Origin: Hofstenia miamia
Taxonomy: Eukaryota > Xenacoelomorpha > Acoela > Hofsteniidae
Length of the DNA: 64,000 nt
Direction: 5' to 3'
Assembly (NCBI GenBank): GCA_900660155.1
Contig: CABFPE010000034.1
Location: 265,730-329,729, forward strand
Part shown: piece after piece, positions 10,911 through 23,300 of the stretch
Layout: each line of letters starts with the position of its first letter
Position numbering within the stretch: the stretch's first letter is position 1
Translations under genes and position numbers: made by a program
The notes under the pieces: generated by a model
Told to the model about the DNA's origin: nothing
Database searches by the model: none
Seen by the model: only the letters and a program-made list of their open reading frames with translations

Positions 10911-12069
10911 GATGCCACAAAATTAAAATGGTGTACAAGCTTGGTAAAATTTAAGTTAGTTTAAATTATAAAGAAAGTGGAAATTCCAATAAACCCCTTC
11001 TGAATGCATGTCGACCCCTCCTTAGGTGATAATGCTGGCTACTCGCCATGTTTTAGTATATTTACCTCATTGAAGACATTGAATATAATTTCAAATTTTA
11101 ACCAATATTAATTTTGGAGCTGCTAAGAGAAACACTACAGTAACTAAAACATTCAATGAAAGAGAAAAACGTTATTATAAAATATGTTGCATCTAATAAG
11201 TTGGAATAGAACTATAGTAAAAGAAGACGTAGTACTAACGAAAAACTGCGTTCGAAAAAGTTTCGAGATGATCGAACAATATTTAATGAATCAAATTTTT
11301 TCTCGGTTTATTCCCCATGTGAAATTATATTCTACATCATAAATGTTGATTTATGAGTTTTTTAAGAAGAAAGTAAAACGCAACACCTATTTTTTCCAGA
11401 GGCGATTCATTTGAAGTAAAAGATTATGTAAATTTAAATAGCGCTTCGCTATTAAAGATTCTCACCATAAAGTGAACATCTAATTCCCAAAGCAAAGAAT
11501 TCCTTCAATTCACCGCCACAAAAAATTCAACACAGGAATTAATCGTCCAAAGAAAAGTGAACTGACAGGAGTCTTATGCAAAAAACTCGTAAATCATTTG
11601 AAACGGGATTTTCTTTGGAAACCTAATTAATCGGTGTTCAATTAATCTCGTGAAAGTTCTAGGTTCTGATTATAGTCTTTTATCAGTATTCCTTGAGGAT
11701 ATCTTCACTTTGTACCTCTGCAAAATGAGGTCTTAAGCGATGCTGATATTATTTAGACTACTTCTGAAAAGCCATGGCCTATTGAACATATGGTTACGGC
11801 TAATGCTAACAAATATCGAGTAGATTGTTAACTAAAATTTCATTTTAAGTGACTAGAACATTAATTAATTGCGTTCACTGTGTTCGCATTTGGATAGGAT
11901 ATTTTTTCTTTTTTGGGGAGATGTCTTGCATAAATAGTTCGTTTGAAGGTTTTATGAGTTATCTTCTTAATTGGCAAATTTTATAATTTATTGTTTATTT
12001 ATAATATTAGATATATCTTCAAATTTAATTTTTTTAGAGAGGGTTTTTTAAAAAGCCCACCCCTCAATC
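10911..12069. other. AT-rich non-coding stretch, nothing recognised
   Basis: No supported feature. Confidence 0.5.
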
Positions 12070-12264
12070 ATGTATCTGACTGCAAATGAAAAGAAAAGTC
12101 TAATTGACTCAGTAAAAAGTGTTATTTGCGAACTTATTCGTTTATTTAGTGTCGAAGCTGAGGGGGTTGAGCCACAGGACAATACTGTACTACTATGGGG
12201 AGGGAAATACAACAAACTTTTATCAATGGAAGAGAATATTCCAACCAAATGTGTAGTAAAATAG
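12070..12264 (+). other. Unassigned protein-like ORF
   Basis: A 64-codon plus-strand frame with balanced composition, including SVICELIRLFSVEAEGVEP and DNTVLLWGGKYNKLL, stands out from AT-rich neighbours. It begins at an ATG and ends at TAG. No splice signals or family motifs are convincing. It may be a transposon ORF remnant or an isolated exon. Confidence 0.25.
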
Positions 12265-14469
12265 TATTCATGAAAAATTAGATTCATTTTAAAAAATTAG
12301 AATTTTGCCATGGACATAGGCCATGTTTTTAATTGCGTACTATTATTAGAGAAATAATTCTCTTTCCAAATGCAAGAGTGCAACCATAAATGATTATTTG
12401 TAGTTGCATTCATGCAAAATTCTACAACCTGATAAGTTTTAAGCCATCTGATTTAAAGAAATAGAAAATTGGTTTGTAGAACTAGTTTAATAACATTATT
12501 TATCAACGTTATTAAACTTATATAGTTCATTTGAACTTACAAAACTTTTTCCCACATTATCAAACCGGTTTTCTTCAAGTCTATTAAGAAATTTGGATAT
12601 CTTAGGAAATTGACAGATCTATTGGTGAATATACTTTCATGAAAGTCAAACATTTGTACTAATTTAAAAATAATAACTGTTTTAGTAAGTAGAACGTCCA
12701 AACCAAATTGCAGCTTAGCAACAATGGAACCCGGAAGGGATTTTAAAATGTAAACACAAGAAGAGACACGCTTCTATCATTTCAGGATATCATAAGCATT
12801 AAAATATTTATATAAGAAACCATTACGGACTTTAAGAAATTCCTGTGAAGTTTAAAGTTAATTAAAATAATCAAACTGATAATGCAGAACTACCTAAAGT
12901 TCCTACTTATTGTCAAGTAAGAAGTTTGGTGAGACGAAGGTAGATGTAAAAAAGGCAGATTCGGATACTGAACAACTTTCATAAGTGAACTTGTCCAATT
13001 TTGACAGGTATTCACACCAATATGTATTTTTTAACCAAGTGAATTTTTTCTATATTTATTTTGGAAAAACCCTAAAAATCCGCTTCAGGGTGATGAACAA
13101 CATTTTAACAATAAGTCTTTTTATGTTAAATGCTTAGAAAATGAGATTTTGGTAAACGATATTCATCAGTCTTCCCTTACGATTAGTAGTTAAATAATTT
13201 TATAATTGACCATGAAATATTGAAGTTAGTCTCATTTTGGTATAAATGAATTAATCTAAACTATCAGTGGTCACATTCGTTACACAATGTCAAATTCAAA
13301 GCAAAGATTGACGATAGGTGTTCTTACATAGAAGAAGCTCCAAAGTGTAAACCTGTAAAAAGTTGCAGTTTTGCAAAAATTAATAATTTTTAAATGAATT
13401 TTATGCTCATAATTTTTATATACATTTAATAAGTGTCTAAATATTTGTGAATTTGTGAACCTACAAATCATTAATATACACACAAGTTAATAATATTAAT
13501 CAAGCACAAAACAATTAATAAATTATAACTGAGAATGATATTCGCCATGCAGGTCAATTTTGAATCATTTCAGGAATTGTTAAACAACATTAAAAATAAT
13601 GTCAATAGATAATTTAACGAAAAGAAGCGTATGAAAATTTTCTAATGGAGGATATTTCTCAGTCAAGAACAATTTGAGTGACAAATGAAGTAGTGAAACC
13701 TTTCAATAACCATCAAAGTATTGCAATGCACTACCATTTTGTTATTTATTTTTAAATTTCTTTGCGGAAGAATGTTATATGTTTCTGTGGAAAAAATCAA
13801 AAATGGAAACCTGAAGGAGAAAATTCCTCCATGTTCCCTGGTTATGACATTTTTTACTTCACCATTATACCATAATCCTAGCAAATTTCAAATAAATTGT
13901 TTCTAAACCTTGGGTAAATCTCAGACCACATAACACCTGGAGACTGTATCCTATTACTTAGATAACCTCGTCTTTTTCCATGTCTAATGATTTATTCATG
14001 AATAAAATTGGAAACTCCCTTCGCCATTAAAAATCCTCCCATTTTGTTCAATTAGAAGAATAATGATGCATTGCTTTGTTAAAAATTAATTTCCTCGTTA
14101 TAAATTAAATACAATTTGCTGAAAATCCTCTCAATTTCAATGAGCTATAGACCGAGCTATGAAATATAAGAAATATGCAATAAAACAACATTTGGCTCAA
14201 TTATTACAGTGCGCTTGGTATTTTATAAACTCCCCAACATCTGTTATTTCAGAGAAACAATTAATGGTATAAACAAATTCATAAAATTCGTATGGATTCT
14301 AATTAACAGTCAAGTCATTGTGTTACTCAAGAATGTTCTGGTTTAGTTAACAGGAATTATATATTCTCTCTCAACTATTTGGTAAGTTTGCAATTGACAT
14401 CATTATAATCTAACCATTGTTCTACATTTAAATTTCGCTACAAAATAAAAATCTACTTTTATTCATTTC
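12265..14469. other. AT-rich non-coding stretch, nothing recognised
   Basis: No supported coding or mobile feature. Confidence 0.5.
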
Positions 14470-14500
<31 letters not shown>

Positions 14501-14526
14501 AATATACATTATATTATATATATACA
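14470..14526. repeat. (TA)n-rich microsatellite, interrupted
   Basis: AT/TA dinucleotide tract with a few G, C and A interruptions. Confidence 0.9.
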
Positions 14527-14781
14527 TTGAATGTATATCTTCCACATAACCACATTTCTAAACACAAATCCTTGAAACTTTGCAGGGTGGTGTCTCCTTA
14601 TACTATCTACCTCCATCCTGAAAAATATATATATTGGGGGTTGGTAGACTAATGGCAAAAATTGGTATTTTGGGAAAAAACAGCGATTCCCGCTAAATGC
14701 TTCAGAAATTTTAGACAGCTCTTTCGCCAAATGCAGCTTTTTTCCATTTCCATAGCAAAAAGCGGGAAATATATACATATT

Positions 14782-15695
14782 TACATAACATTGTTTTTCC
14801 AAATAATTTTCTTAATTTGTATAAGGCATAATCAGTGACATCGTACCCTGAAAACGTTTATGGTTTTGATGGAGTAAGAGGGGTTTAAGGGTCAAATCGT
14901 ACATAGAAGGGATAACTCTCTGAGTTATAGAAATGTGTTCTCGATTCCTTTCCACTCACTTTATTGGTAGTTGTCTGCAACGCCATGGATATATATATAT
15001 ATATATACAGTAGTGGCCAAAAGTTTTGAGACAGTCTGATAAAAATATGAAATATGCCTACATTGATAGTTTTCTTCTAATTTTCATTAGTTTGAATCTC
15101 TAACATTTTGATATCTATGGTTTAAGGCAGTATTGTAATTATAATTATGATGATATTTATGGATCTTTAAATTCAAAACTTTGAATATTCTACTGGAATC
15201 TGTTAAAGTTTAAATCGGTCACACTATTGTGTAAATCATAGCAGAAATGGCGAAAATTCGGGAGTTCTCTGCTGATAAGCGGAGTTCCGTTGCAGCCTGA
15301 CATTCAGCGAAGTAGATTGCAGGTCTGTTGTCAATATCACGTGCCTCTGTTTATTGGTTAGTGAAAAAATTCAAAGACACTGGAGCTATTGTGAAGGAGA
15401 AGCGAACTGATAGACCAAGGATAACCTCTGTGAGGACTGATAAAATGAACAGAAGACTAATCACCTGTGATCCCTGTGCAGCCTCTTCATTTATCCAAGC
15501 ACAACTGCCTCAAGAACGACATATTGCTTCAACAAGAACTATAAGACGTCGTTTGCACACCGAATTGAAGCTCCCCAGTTGATGCCAAGTAGCCAAACCT
15601 GTCTTTGAAGAACATCAATGACCGCCTCGCCTTCTGTTGCCGTCATGCCCACTGGACAGCTGAGGACTGGCAGAAAGTTATTTTCAGTGACGAGG
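14782..15695. repeat. Locus duplicate A: flank plus Tc1 insertion
   Basis: This block and 16045 to about 16967 match almost throughout, including about 220 bp of non-transposon flank before the Tc1 end. Small indels and substitutions separate them, for example GTGAAAAAATTC against GTGCCGAAAAAATTC. Copy A ends at an N at 15696. The shared insertion point means one ancestral insertion, present twice as two alleles or as a segmental duplication. Confidence 0.9.
15008..15695 (+). pseudogene. Tc1 transposase, 5' part (copy A)
   Basis: The element begins CAGTAGTGGCCAAAAGTTTT right after a (TA)n tract, as expected for TA-targeting Tc1 elements. From 15247 the frame reads MAKIREFSADKRSSVAA then two stops. 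It continues SISRASVYWLVKKFKDTGAI (paired-like helix-turn-helix), KEKRTDRPRITS (GRPR-like AT hook between the two HTH subdomains) and TRTIRRRLHTELKLPS. It breaks before the catalytic domain and is cut by the N at 15696. Transposases of this family bind the inverted repeats and cut and paste at TA. This copy cannot. Confidence 0.85.
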
Positions 15696-15696
15696 N

Positions 15697-16043
15697 GGGT
15701 CGATCAGCCACGGTCGAGAACATTTCTTGACCTTATAGCAGTGTTCACTATTGCTTGAGTAAAAGCCTAGATAATTACAATGGTTGAGTATCAATGCTAG
15801 TGTCTTCGATGAGATTTTTTTACAGTCTATCTGCAGCATGAGGGGGGCATGGTTAGACGGAAGTGAGAGGTCTTGATGTACTTGAAAATTTTTAACTTGG
15901 TTTAGAAGTGAAGTAGATAATATGCAAACATCAATAGATGATAACCATCTCTCTTTTTGCCTGTATGTCAAGCCTCCTGTGAATTCCATGAAGTTGTTCA
16001 CAATTGCAGTATGGGTTTCCGAACATATGTCTATTATCATTTT
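15697..16043 (-). pseudogene. LINE endonuclease C-terminal fragment between two Ns
   Basis: This 347-bp piece is bounded by single Ns at 15696 and 16044. On the minus strand it reads GGLTYRQKERWLSSIDVCIL, STSLLNQVKNFQVHQDLSL and PSNHAPLMLQI. That is the last part of a LINE APE endonuclease, with SNH in place of the terminal SDH. It interrupts the Tc1 copies without continuing on either side, so it is probably a misplaced contig rather than a natural insertion. Confidence 0.75.
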
Positions 16044-16044
16044 N

Positions 16045-16967
16045 TACATAACATTGTTTTTCCAAATAATTTTCTTAATTTGTATAAGGCATAATCAGTG
16101 ACATCGTACCCTGAAAACGTTTATGGTTTTGATGGAGTAAGAGGGGTTTAAGGGTCAAATCGTACATAGAAGGGATAACTCTCTGAGTTATAGAAATGTG
16201 TTCTCGATTCCTTTCCACTCACTTTATTGGTAGTTGTCTGCAACGCCATGGATATATATATATATATATATACAGTAGTGGCCAAAAGTTTTGAGACAGT
16301 CTGATAAAAATATGAAATATGCCTACATTGATAGTTTTCTTCTAATTTTCATTAGTTTGAATCTCTAACATTTTGATATCTATGGTTTAAGGCAGTATAG
16401 TCAATTATCATTATGATGATATTTATGGATTTTAAAATTCAAAACTTTGAATACTCTACTAGAATCTGTTAAATTTAAAAGCGGTCACACTATTGTGTAA
16501 ATCATAGCAGAAATGGCGAAAATTCGGGAGTTCTCTGCTGATAAGCGGAGTTCCGTTGCAGCCTGACATTCAGCGAAGTAGATTGCAGGTCTGTTGTCAA
16601 TATCACGTGCCTCTGTTTATTGGTTAGTGCCGAAAAAATTCAAAGACACTGGAGCTTTTGTGAAGGAGAAGCGAACTGATAGACCAAGGATAACCTCCGT
16701 GAGGACTGATAACATGATCAGAAGACTAATCATCCGTGATCCCTGTGCATCCTCTTCATTTATCGAAACACAACTGCCTCAAGAACGACATGTTGCTTCA
16801 ACAAGAACTATAAGACGTCGTTTGCACACCGAATTAAAGCTCCCCAGTAGATGAACTTTCAAAGAGCCAAACCTGTCTTTGAAGAACATCAATGACCGCC
16901 TCGCCTTCTGTCGCCGTCATGCCCACTGGACAGCTGAGGACTGGCAGAAAGTTATTTTCAGTGACGA
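16045..16967. repeat. Locus duplicate B: flank plus Tc1 insertion
   Basis: Second copy of the 14782-15695 block. It starts directly after the N at 16044 and continues past the point where copy A stops, so it carries the remaining transposase. Confidence 0.9.
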
Positions 16968-17478
16968 ATTTTACAATCCAACTGCTACAAAGCAACAATC
17001 CGAAGACCCCGCAATCAGCGATATTCACCACGCTACACAATTCCAGTAGTCAAGAACCCACCAAAGGTAATGGTCTGGGGTGCAATTGCTTACTATGATA
17101 GAGCGGGACTGTACATTTACTCTCCGGGAGAAACTGTCAATGCCGAGAAATACTTGGAGATTCTAAGGGAAAAGTTTCCTTTCTTTTCTGACTTCCATTT
17201 TTCAACAAGACGGGACGACTTGCTACATGCCCAAAGTGGTGACGAATTGGCTGAGAGACCAGGGCATCCAGCTCTTGGAACCATGGCTAGGGTCATACCC
17301 GGACCTCAACCCAATTAAGAATTGCTGGACCCGAGTGAAGAAAGCTGTTGCTACCAAGAAACCATCTTCATTACATGACTTTCAAGAGGCCATCAAGGAA
17401 GCATGGATTCAAGAAGTCACCCCAGATTACTGTCATCGCCTGATTGGGTCTATGCAAGGCGCATTGCACAGGTGTTGA
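16273..17478 (+). pseudogene. Tc1/mariner transposase (copy B), decayed
   Basis: The left terminus at 16273 is CAGTAGTGGCCAAAAGTTTT after (TA)n. The HTH region reads SISRASVYWLV and KEKRTDRPRITS. The catalytic domain is spread over three frames. AEDWQKVIFSDE carries the first Asp. NPPKVMVWGAIAYYDRAGLY follows. A frame not starting with Met gives FQQDGTTCYMPKVVTNW with the second Asp. SYPDLNPIKNCWTRVKK has Lys where the DD34E family has its third acidic residue (PIEN). The C-terminal end is TPDYCHRLIGSMQGAL before a stop at 17478. I could not find the right terminal repeat (expected ending CCACTACTG), so the 3' end is lost or diverged. The element cannot be active. Confidence 0.88.
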
Positions 17479-17941
17479 AGAACAAAGGGCTCCATACAAA
17501 GTACTGAGTGTCGTATAGTACTGTGAGCATATGTTTACAGTGTTTTATTATGTAAAATACAGAGCATGCAATATCAAATTAAGTTTCATCCATCACTAAA
17601 TATCATCACTTTATTGAGAGTTATTCTAGATAACAAATTTGATTAAAAAAATCCGATTGATCACCTAGTCAAGAAACTTAGCAGAACTTTATACCTCAAT
17701 AAAAAGCTACTTTCATTTAATCTTTCTATCTTTGATCCCCAAGGATTATTAAATGCATTTTTTTTCAATTGAGTTTTTGCATTGTTGTTTTGGGACTGTC
17801 TATCATCGATAAAATAAAAAAAGGAAGCATGAGTTTAACATAACTAAATTTACTACCTGTTCAGAAACTGTCATTTCAAATTAGGGTTCGCACAAAAATT
17901 TTTTCAACAAAGCAAGTTATTTTTTGTATACTTCCTTAAAA
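17479..17941. other. Tc1 3' remnant or AT-rich flank
   Basis: No coding signal. It probably includes the degenerate untranslated end of the Tc1 copy, with no recognisable terminal repeat. Confidence 0.4.
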
Positions 17942-17953
17942 AACACACACACA

Positions 17954-18000
<47 letters not shown>
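17942..18000. repeat. Compound (AC)n(AT)n microsatellite
   Basis: A short ACACAC tract followed by about 45 bases of alternating AT. Confidence 0.95.
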
Positions 18001-18003
<3 letters not shown>

Positions 18004-18217
18004 CAATTTTTTACTATCGAAGAATTTTCCCAAAGCACTAGTAAAAAATTGATTAATTTACGTTCTAATTTCAGCATTCCATATTTGAGCAATTATTCAA
18101 TTTTCACAATCTGACAAATTTTGACAAATATTGCATATAATTCATGCATGTAGTTTTGTTTTAACTAGGTCTAAAAATTTAAACAAGCTTATGAATCAAG
18201 AATAAACTAATTCTTTT

Positions 18218-18219
18218 AG
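18218..18219 (+). promoter_or_regulatory. Candidate splice acceptor AG
   Basis: A pyrimidine-rich ATTCTTTTAG stands ten bases before the ATG of the membrane-protein frame. The paralogue at 48.5 kb has GTCCTTTAG in the matching place. Confidence 0.4.
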
Positions 18220-18469
18220 ATGTAAGTTAATGACTGGTGTGAAAACACTTCGGGCGCTTATAAGGAATCAAGAGCATTGGAGTACCACTACCGAGTCAGC
18301 ATCAGAGATTGCTAAACGCGAAAAAGAGGCTTTAATTGCTGCGTTCGGTTCTGCTGGACTATTTCTCTGCCTTGTTATTCTAGTACTGATTTTACTGGTT
18401 ATATGTTTTCTAATTAATACCAGACTAATCAGTCGAAAAAACTCCGATGGAGCCAAATCTTTTTGCTAG
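18220..18469 (+). CDS. Small single-pass membrane protein exon (paralogue of 48.5 kb)
   Basis: The frame from ATG 18230 gives 79 residues and stops at TAG 18467-18469. Residues 18-21 are STTT. Residues about 37-62 form one strongly hydrophobic segment (AAFGSAGLFLCLV then ILVLILLVICFLI). A basic tail, NTRLISRKNSDGAKSFC, follows. The positive tail suggests the C-terminus faces the cytosol. A splice-acceptor-like TTCTTTTAG ends at 18219. Reading from there adds C-K-L before the Met, so this may be a 3'-terminal exon rather than a complete gene. The region from STTT to the end aligns without gaps with the minus-strand ORF at 48523-48756, about 38 of 62 identical by eye. That conservation is the main reason to call it coding. 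Family and function are not recognised. No AATAAA was noted just after the stop. Confidence 0.55.
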
Positions 18470-19032
18470 AATCGACATTTGACTATATTTCTATCAATTT
18501 AGAAAATAATTTATACAGAAGTGAAAAGAATTTGATTTTTACTTCTTTATTGTTTATTTAGAGGAATACGGATCCCTAGTTTGCTTATATTAGGAAGTCA
18601 TTACTTAAACCAAAATTCTCATGCCAACCCCGAACTAGACACCAAATAGGTTTGAGTTCGGCCTCATTGTTTTACTTCGTTTCAAAAGAGTGTCAGGATT
18701 TTCTTTTTATTTTGTGCGTACCATAAAGACAAAATTCAGTTCAGTTCGCAAAATATCGCAAGTATGCATAAAGTTTTGAATTAGCATTATTTCGAAATTG
18801 ATCTATTAATACGGTTTATCATATGTATCTATAAAGACAACAATTTTTTCAAACGTTTTAAGAAATGTTGATTTCTTCGCGCATCTATTATACTTAATAG
18901 CTCCATGAAATGTTGAATATTTATGTTAAAGAGTTTCGTTGTTGTTTCCCCTAAAGTAGGATTAGGGTTTATAATAACGTTTTTTAGATTTTGCTATGGG
19001 GGCTTCAGCTTCCTATTACCTCTGAGGATATA
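18470..19032. other. Non-coding spacer, nothing recognised
   Basis: Presumed 3' flank of the membrane-protein exon. No repeat or gene supported. Confidence 0.45.
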
Positions 19033-20366
19033 CAGTCAATGTTCATATTAATGCGACATGAATAAATTTTCATTCACGATTTCTTTACATTTTCATTGTG
19101 TTTACGTACAATTTGGCGGTAAAATAGGCAAATAAAAATTACATAAAGACAGACACGTCTATATGGCATATCATAGGCAACCTTGAATAACAGTATCACT
19201 ATGAAACCACAGAGCAGTGATCAAAAGAGGAAATATACAATTATGGTCCATAAAGACATCAATTTGGTGGTATCCCTGGAGAAAAGCCAAAACAGCCAGT
19301 ATTCTTGGTGTACACAGATCGACTTTGCATCGTAGATTAAAGTTGTATAATTCTGGATATGGGTTGCGTCGCAGAGGCCCGAGGAAGAAATGGACGGTGC
19401 GAGACAAATATCACCTTATCACACTCATGAAAAGAAATTGAACTTATGGTTCAAAAAAACTGCTATTGTCTTTTAATAAGACACATCCAGACCTCATAAG
19501 CCTATTAACTATCAAGAGAAAGATCAAGGAGCTGCCCTTAGTATTCAGAAAACCAAAAAAATTAATGTTGTCCGAGAAGTCAACAAAAAAATCCGAGTTT
19601 GATGGTGCAGACAAAGGGTTAAGAAACCCCTAGATTCGTGGAATAACTGGGTTTATAGCCATGAAAGCATGGTTCAAAGATCTGGAGATACCCTAAAGAA
19701 AAGTTTGGACCACTGCATTGTAGTTGTAAAAAGAATAAAAACAGCAACAATATTCAGCTGATGGTTTGGAGTGGCATTTCGTACTCTGGTGAAATAACAC
19801 TTGTTCCAGTCCAGGGCAAAATTTACTGGGGATTCGTATGAAGCCTACTTGATGATCAACTCCCCCAGCTTCTATCTAGGCTTCCTGACAGAAATTCTGT
19901 TGTTTTTCAACAGGATAATGCACCCGTTCATGTACACAGGCTGTCAAAAAAACTTATTTCGTAGTTTGAACATCATCCCCGCCCCCTGGCCTCCTCAAAG
20001 TCCCGACCTAAACATAATCGAGAATGTGTGGAAGCGAATTAAACAGGAAATAAATAAGTCTAATGCTGAAATTCGAAACAGAGACCACTTTTTGGAACAC
20101 ATTCTGAAAGCATGGTTGGAGAGATAATGATTTTATCAGGAAACTGTATGAGTCGATTCCCGAAAGACTCAAAGAGGTTATTAGGATGAAAGGGATATGA
20201 CTTCCAAGTACTGATATGTTTCTTTTTCTCAATGTGTTTTATTATTTCTTATGTAAATTCACTTTCTCCCAATGTGTTTTCTTTATTTCTTATGTAAATT
20301 CACTTTTTTCTTTTGCTACTAGTGATTTTCATTTTGTTCACGTCGCATTAATATGAACCTTGACTG
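19033..20366. mobile_element. Tc1/mariner-like element with both terminal repeats
   Basis: The left end reads CAGTCAATGTTCATATTAAT and continues GCGACATGAA. The reverse complement of the right end reads CAGTCAAGGTTCATATTAAT and continues GCGACGTGAA. These are long, nearly matching inverted repeats with TA on both outer sides (19031-19032 and 20367-20368). The length of about 1.33 kb and the central decayed transposase fit a full-length Tc1/mariner-type copy. Near the right end a segment of about 40 bp around TTTCTTATGTAAATTCAC is tandemly doubled (about 20228-20310). Confidence 0.9.
19217..20127 (+). pseudogene. Tc1/mariner transposase, decayed
   Basis: The N-terminal frame has a helix-turn-helix resembling KTASILGVHRSTLHRRLK, then RRRGPRKKWTVRDK. 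The catalytic part is broken by stops and frameshifts. One frame gives VVFQQDNAPVHVHRLSKKL (second catalytic Asp in QQDN). The next gives PWPPQSPDLNIIENVWKRIK, which keeps the Asp and the third acidic residue (IIEN). The C-terminus reads NRDHFLEHILKAW. The enzyme would bind the element ends and excise and insert it at TA. Stops, for instance before 19801 and after LKAWLER, make it inactive. The retained D-E pair suggests a younger or less altered catalytic domain than in the 16.3-kb copy. Confidence 0.87.
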
Positions 20367-20368
20367 TA

Positions 20369-23300
20369 CATTTCCTGATTTTACCTAGCTCATCTTCGTT
20401 ACCTCCTGGTCTACTATAGTATTTAGTCCTTAAATAAATATTTTATTAAAAATAGCTCGACAGACGTTGTAGGCTACCAAGATGCATTTATTCATGATGC
20501 TTTTTGTAACAAAACCACTAAATACAACTTTTTGCAATTAGGAGTAGTAATTTTTTACAAAAGCTACAATTTTGCAGTATTTTAAGCAATTTTGAGACTA
20601 AAACAGGTAAATAGCTGTATCTTATGGATTTATTACTACTAACAGAATTACAAAAATCAAATTTTGGCACAGTGTAATCTTTTATCAAAGAATTTATATT
20701 TATTCAACTGGCGTACTAAATGCAGTGCCTAAGCAGGCCTAAATATTGCAGTAGGCCAGGTGCTAACGAAAATGACTTCAAAAAATATGAAAAAAGTCAG
20801 GAAAGTTATATCCTTTCTTAGAGGCAATCGATTACCAAAGCCCCAATAGCAAAACCGTAACAAACGTTATTTTGAAAAACCCTGCCTTGAAGTACTTAAT
20901 TCTATTGACAATCTTTCGATGAAAATTCTGAATTTTGAAAATCATTAAAATTTTCCTTATGACTAAGCTGATTCGTGCACAAAATTAAAACTAATATTGT
21001 CACAAAGGACTGCATATTATGGCTGCGACCTTCATTTCGATTGTGAGTTACAAATACCTAAAATCTTTTTGATGAAATCATTATCGATTATGAAAGACCT
21101 TTAGGTAAATAAGGTTTAGCGGTAAGCAAGACCACTTGTATGAGATCTTGCATTAGGGCAACTATAATTCGGAGGTTGCCTTATTCATTTTTATTCTAGT
21201 CTAATATTGACCGTTGAGTCTGACAGGAAAATTCTATCTTGCTTTTTATAGAATTCCCTCTGATTTAGAAATCAATACAATCTCATCATAAGACATCTGT
21301 TTCGGTTGAGGTTCGGGTCTAACTGGATTCAGATGTAAAAAAACCACATGACTCGCATGACTCGGATATCAGGCCTGCTAAGTTTCCGATTTGATAACAA
21401 GTCTGCTGGTGCTTGATAGTTACGGGAAATATATTTGCTATAACTCAATTCCCCAGATATGGGTTAAGCATGTTCAGTTGAAATGCTTAGTCTAGTCATG
21501 AATGAAGATATGTAAACCCTGTCTATATTGTATTCTCTTTAGAAACCAACGCTTATTTTTTAATCTTATTCATGAATCGTACTTAAAGCTACAATATTTA
21601 TCTGTGTCTCTTTAAAAATTTGTATAACTAACGACAATACAGACTTAAAATAAGATTAATTTAACACAATTTTTCCTCTTTTTTGCTTATCTTCTTGAAA
21701 ATATTCTATGTAACATAACTAATGTTCCTATTACATGAATATAAAGAAGGAATAAAAAAACACTTCGTTGGCTAAGCTAACGTTTAAATAACATACACGA
21801 AGATGACTTAGGTTATATAACAATTTAATCATTGCGTGTTAGAACTAATCTTTTATATGAATTTCAGCAATTTCAATTTTAGAGAGGGATAATGATGTAT
21901 ACTTGCACGACTTAAGACATACGTCCCATAGTTCAATATGAAGTTGAGTGCAGAAATGTAATACAATGCTCAACGAACTATAAAAATTTTAATACATAGA
22001 AAGGTTACGCAATAACTTTCTAATCCTCAACACGATTTTAGTTTTAAAAAAAAATTGTGGTTATGTTCTGTTTAACACCTTTTATAAAGATTATATAAAA
22101 CTTACATTCTAACCTATTTGTCAAAAACCCGTCTTCAAGTTGTCATGTAACTGATTTCTAAGGAGCTGTGTATTGCCAACATTTTGAATGTTTTCATATT
22201 TAAAGAAAGGTTCACACGTATAGTTTTAAAACCTCACAAAAATAGTAATAAATGCATGATTTTGTGAGACTTAATACGTCAGATATTATTAAAAATAGAA
22301 CTGAAATGATTCTTATCCGCTAAGTGTCCAAAAATTATAAATTTGATGGTCATTGGACCACCGGTAAAAATTTGTTTTTAGGGGAAATGGCTAAATGTCT
22401 TGACTGTACACAGTGTGAAAGAATATGCTTATTTGGCTTTGGATTGATAAGTTAAATTTGGTGATACGCCAGCGTATAGCTTTTTTATTATAGGCAGGCA
22501 AAAAGGGAATAGCGACCAAATCGGGAATTCCCAGTGGTAGAAGTGCCTTTTGAAGTTGGTCTTAATCTTTTCTGAATAATGGGAAATCCAGTAGCATATG
22601 TTTTTAGTAGAAGCAACTATTTAAAAACAGTTATTTAAATCCATCGGCAAATATTTGAATGTATTATGAACATGACCTAAAGGTAATGGTTCGAATAGTT
22701 TTCAGTTGTTTTTATTTATATCTCTGCTTGAATATTCGCTTAAACACACTTCAAATTATAATGAAATGCAAATATAATATAAGAATTTTCAGCAGGGAAA
22801 ATAATTAATTGTTGTAAAAGTGGAGCAGAAATGCTAAATTTAAAAGAAATCCTGTATTGAGTGCTCCTTGTTTTATAGAAAATTTTCAATTTCCCATTTA
22901 ATAGGACGCTTCAATTTGCTTAGAATAATTTTCACTACGTTCGAAAAACGATGTCAAAATATTCTGAAAAATCCACGACAAACTAATAAGTAATAATTCG
23001 TTTTGAATTCAAATAGATATAAAATACCTTAAAACATTGCATTTAAATTATTATAAATTGAGGCTTTGAAAAGAAAATTAACTTATTATATGAGGCTGCT
23101 AAGATTTAAACATAAATACATTTGATTTTGTAAATGGAAACATAATGAAATACATACGAATGCTGGCAGAAGTTCAGCACATGTTTTGTAGGTTTTCTAA
23201 AATCGTATAGTACTTAGAAAAAATATTTATAATTTTTAAAAATAATAGTAAAAATAAACAGGGTTTTAGAAAGTCTATTCATAATATTCTGTTTTTCTAA

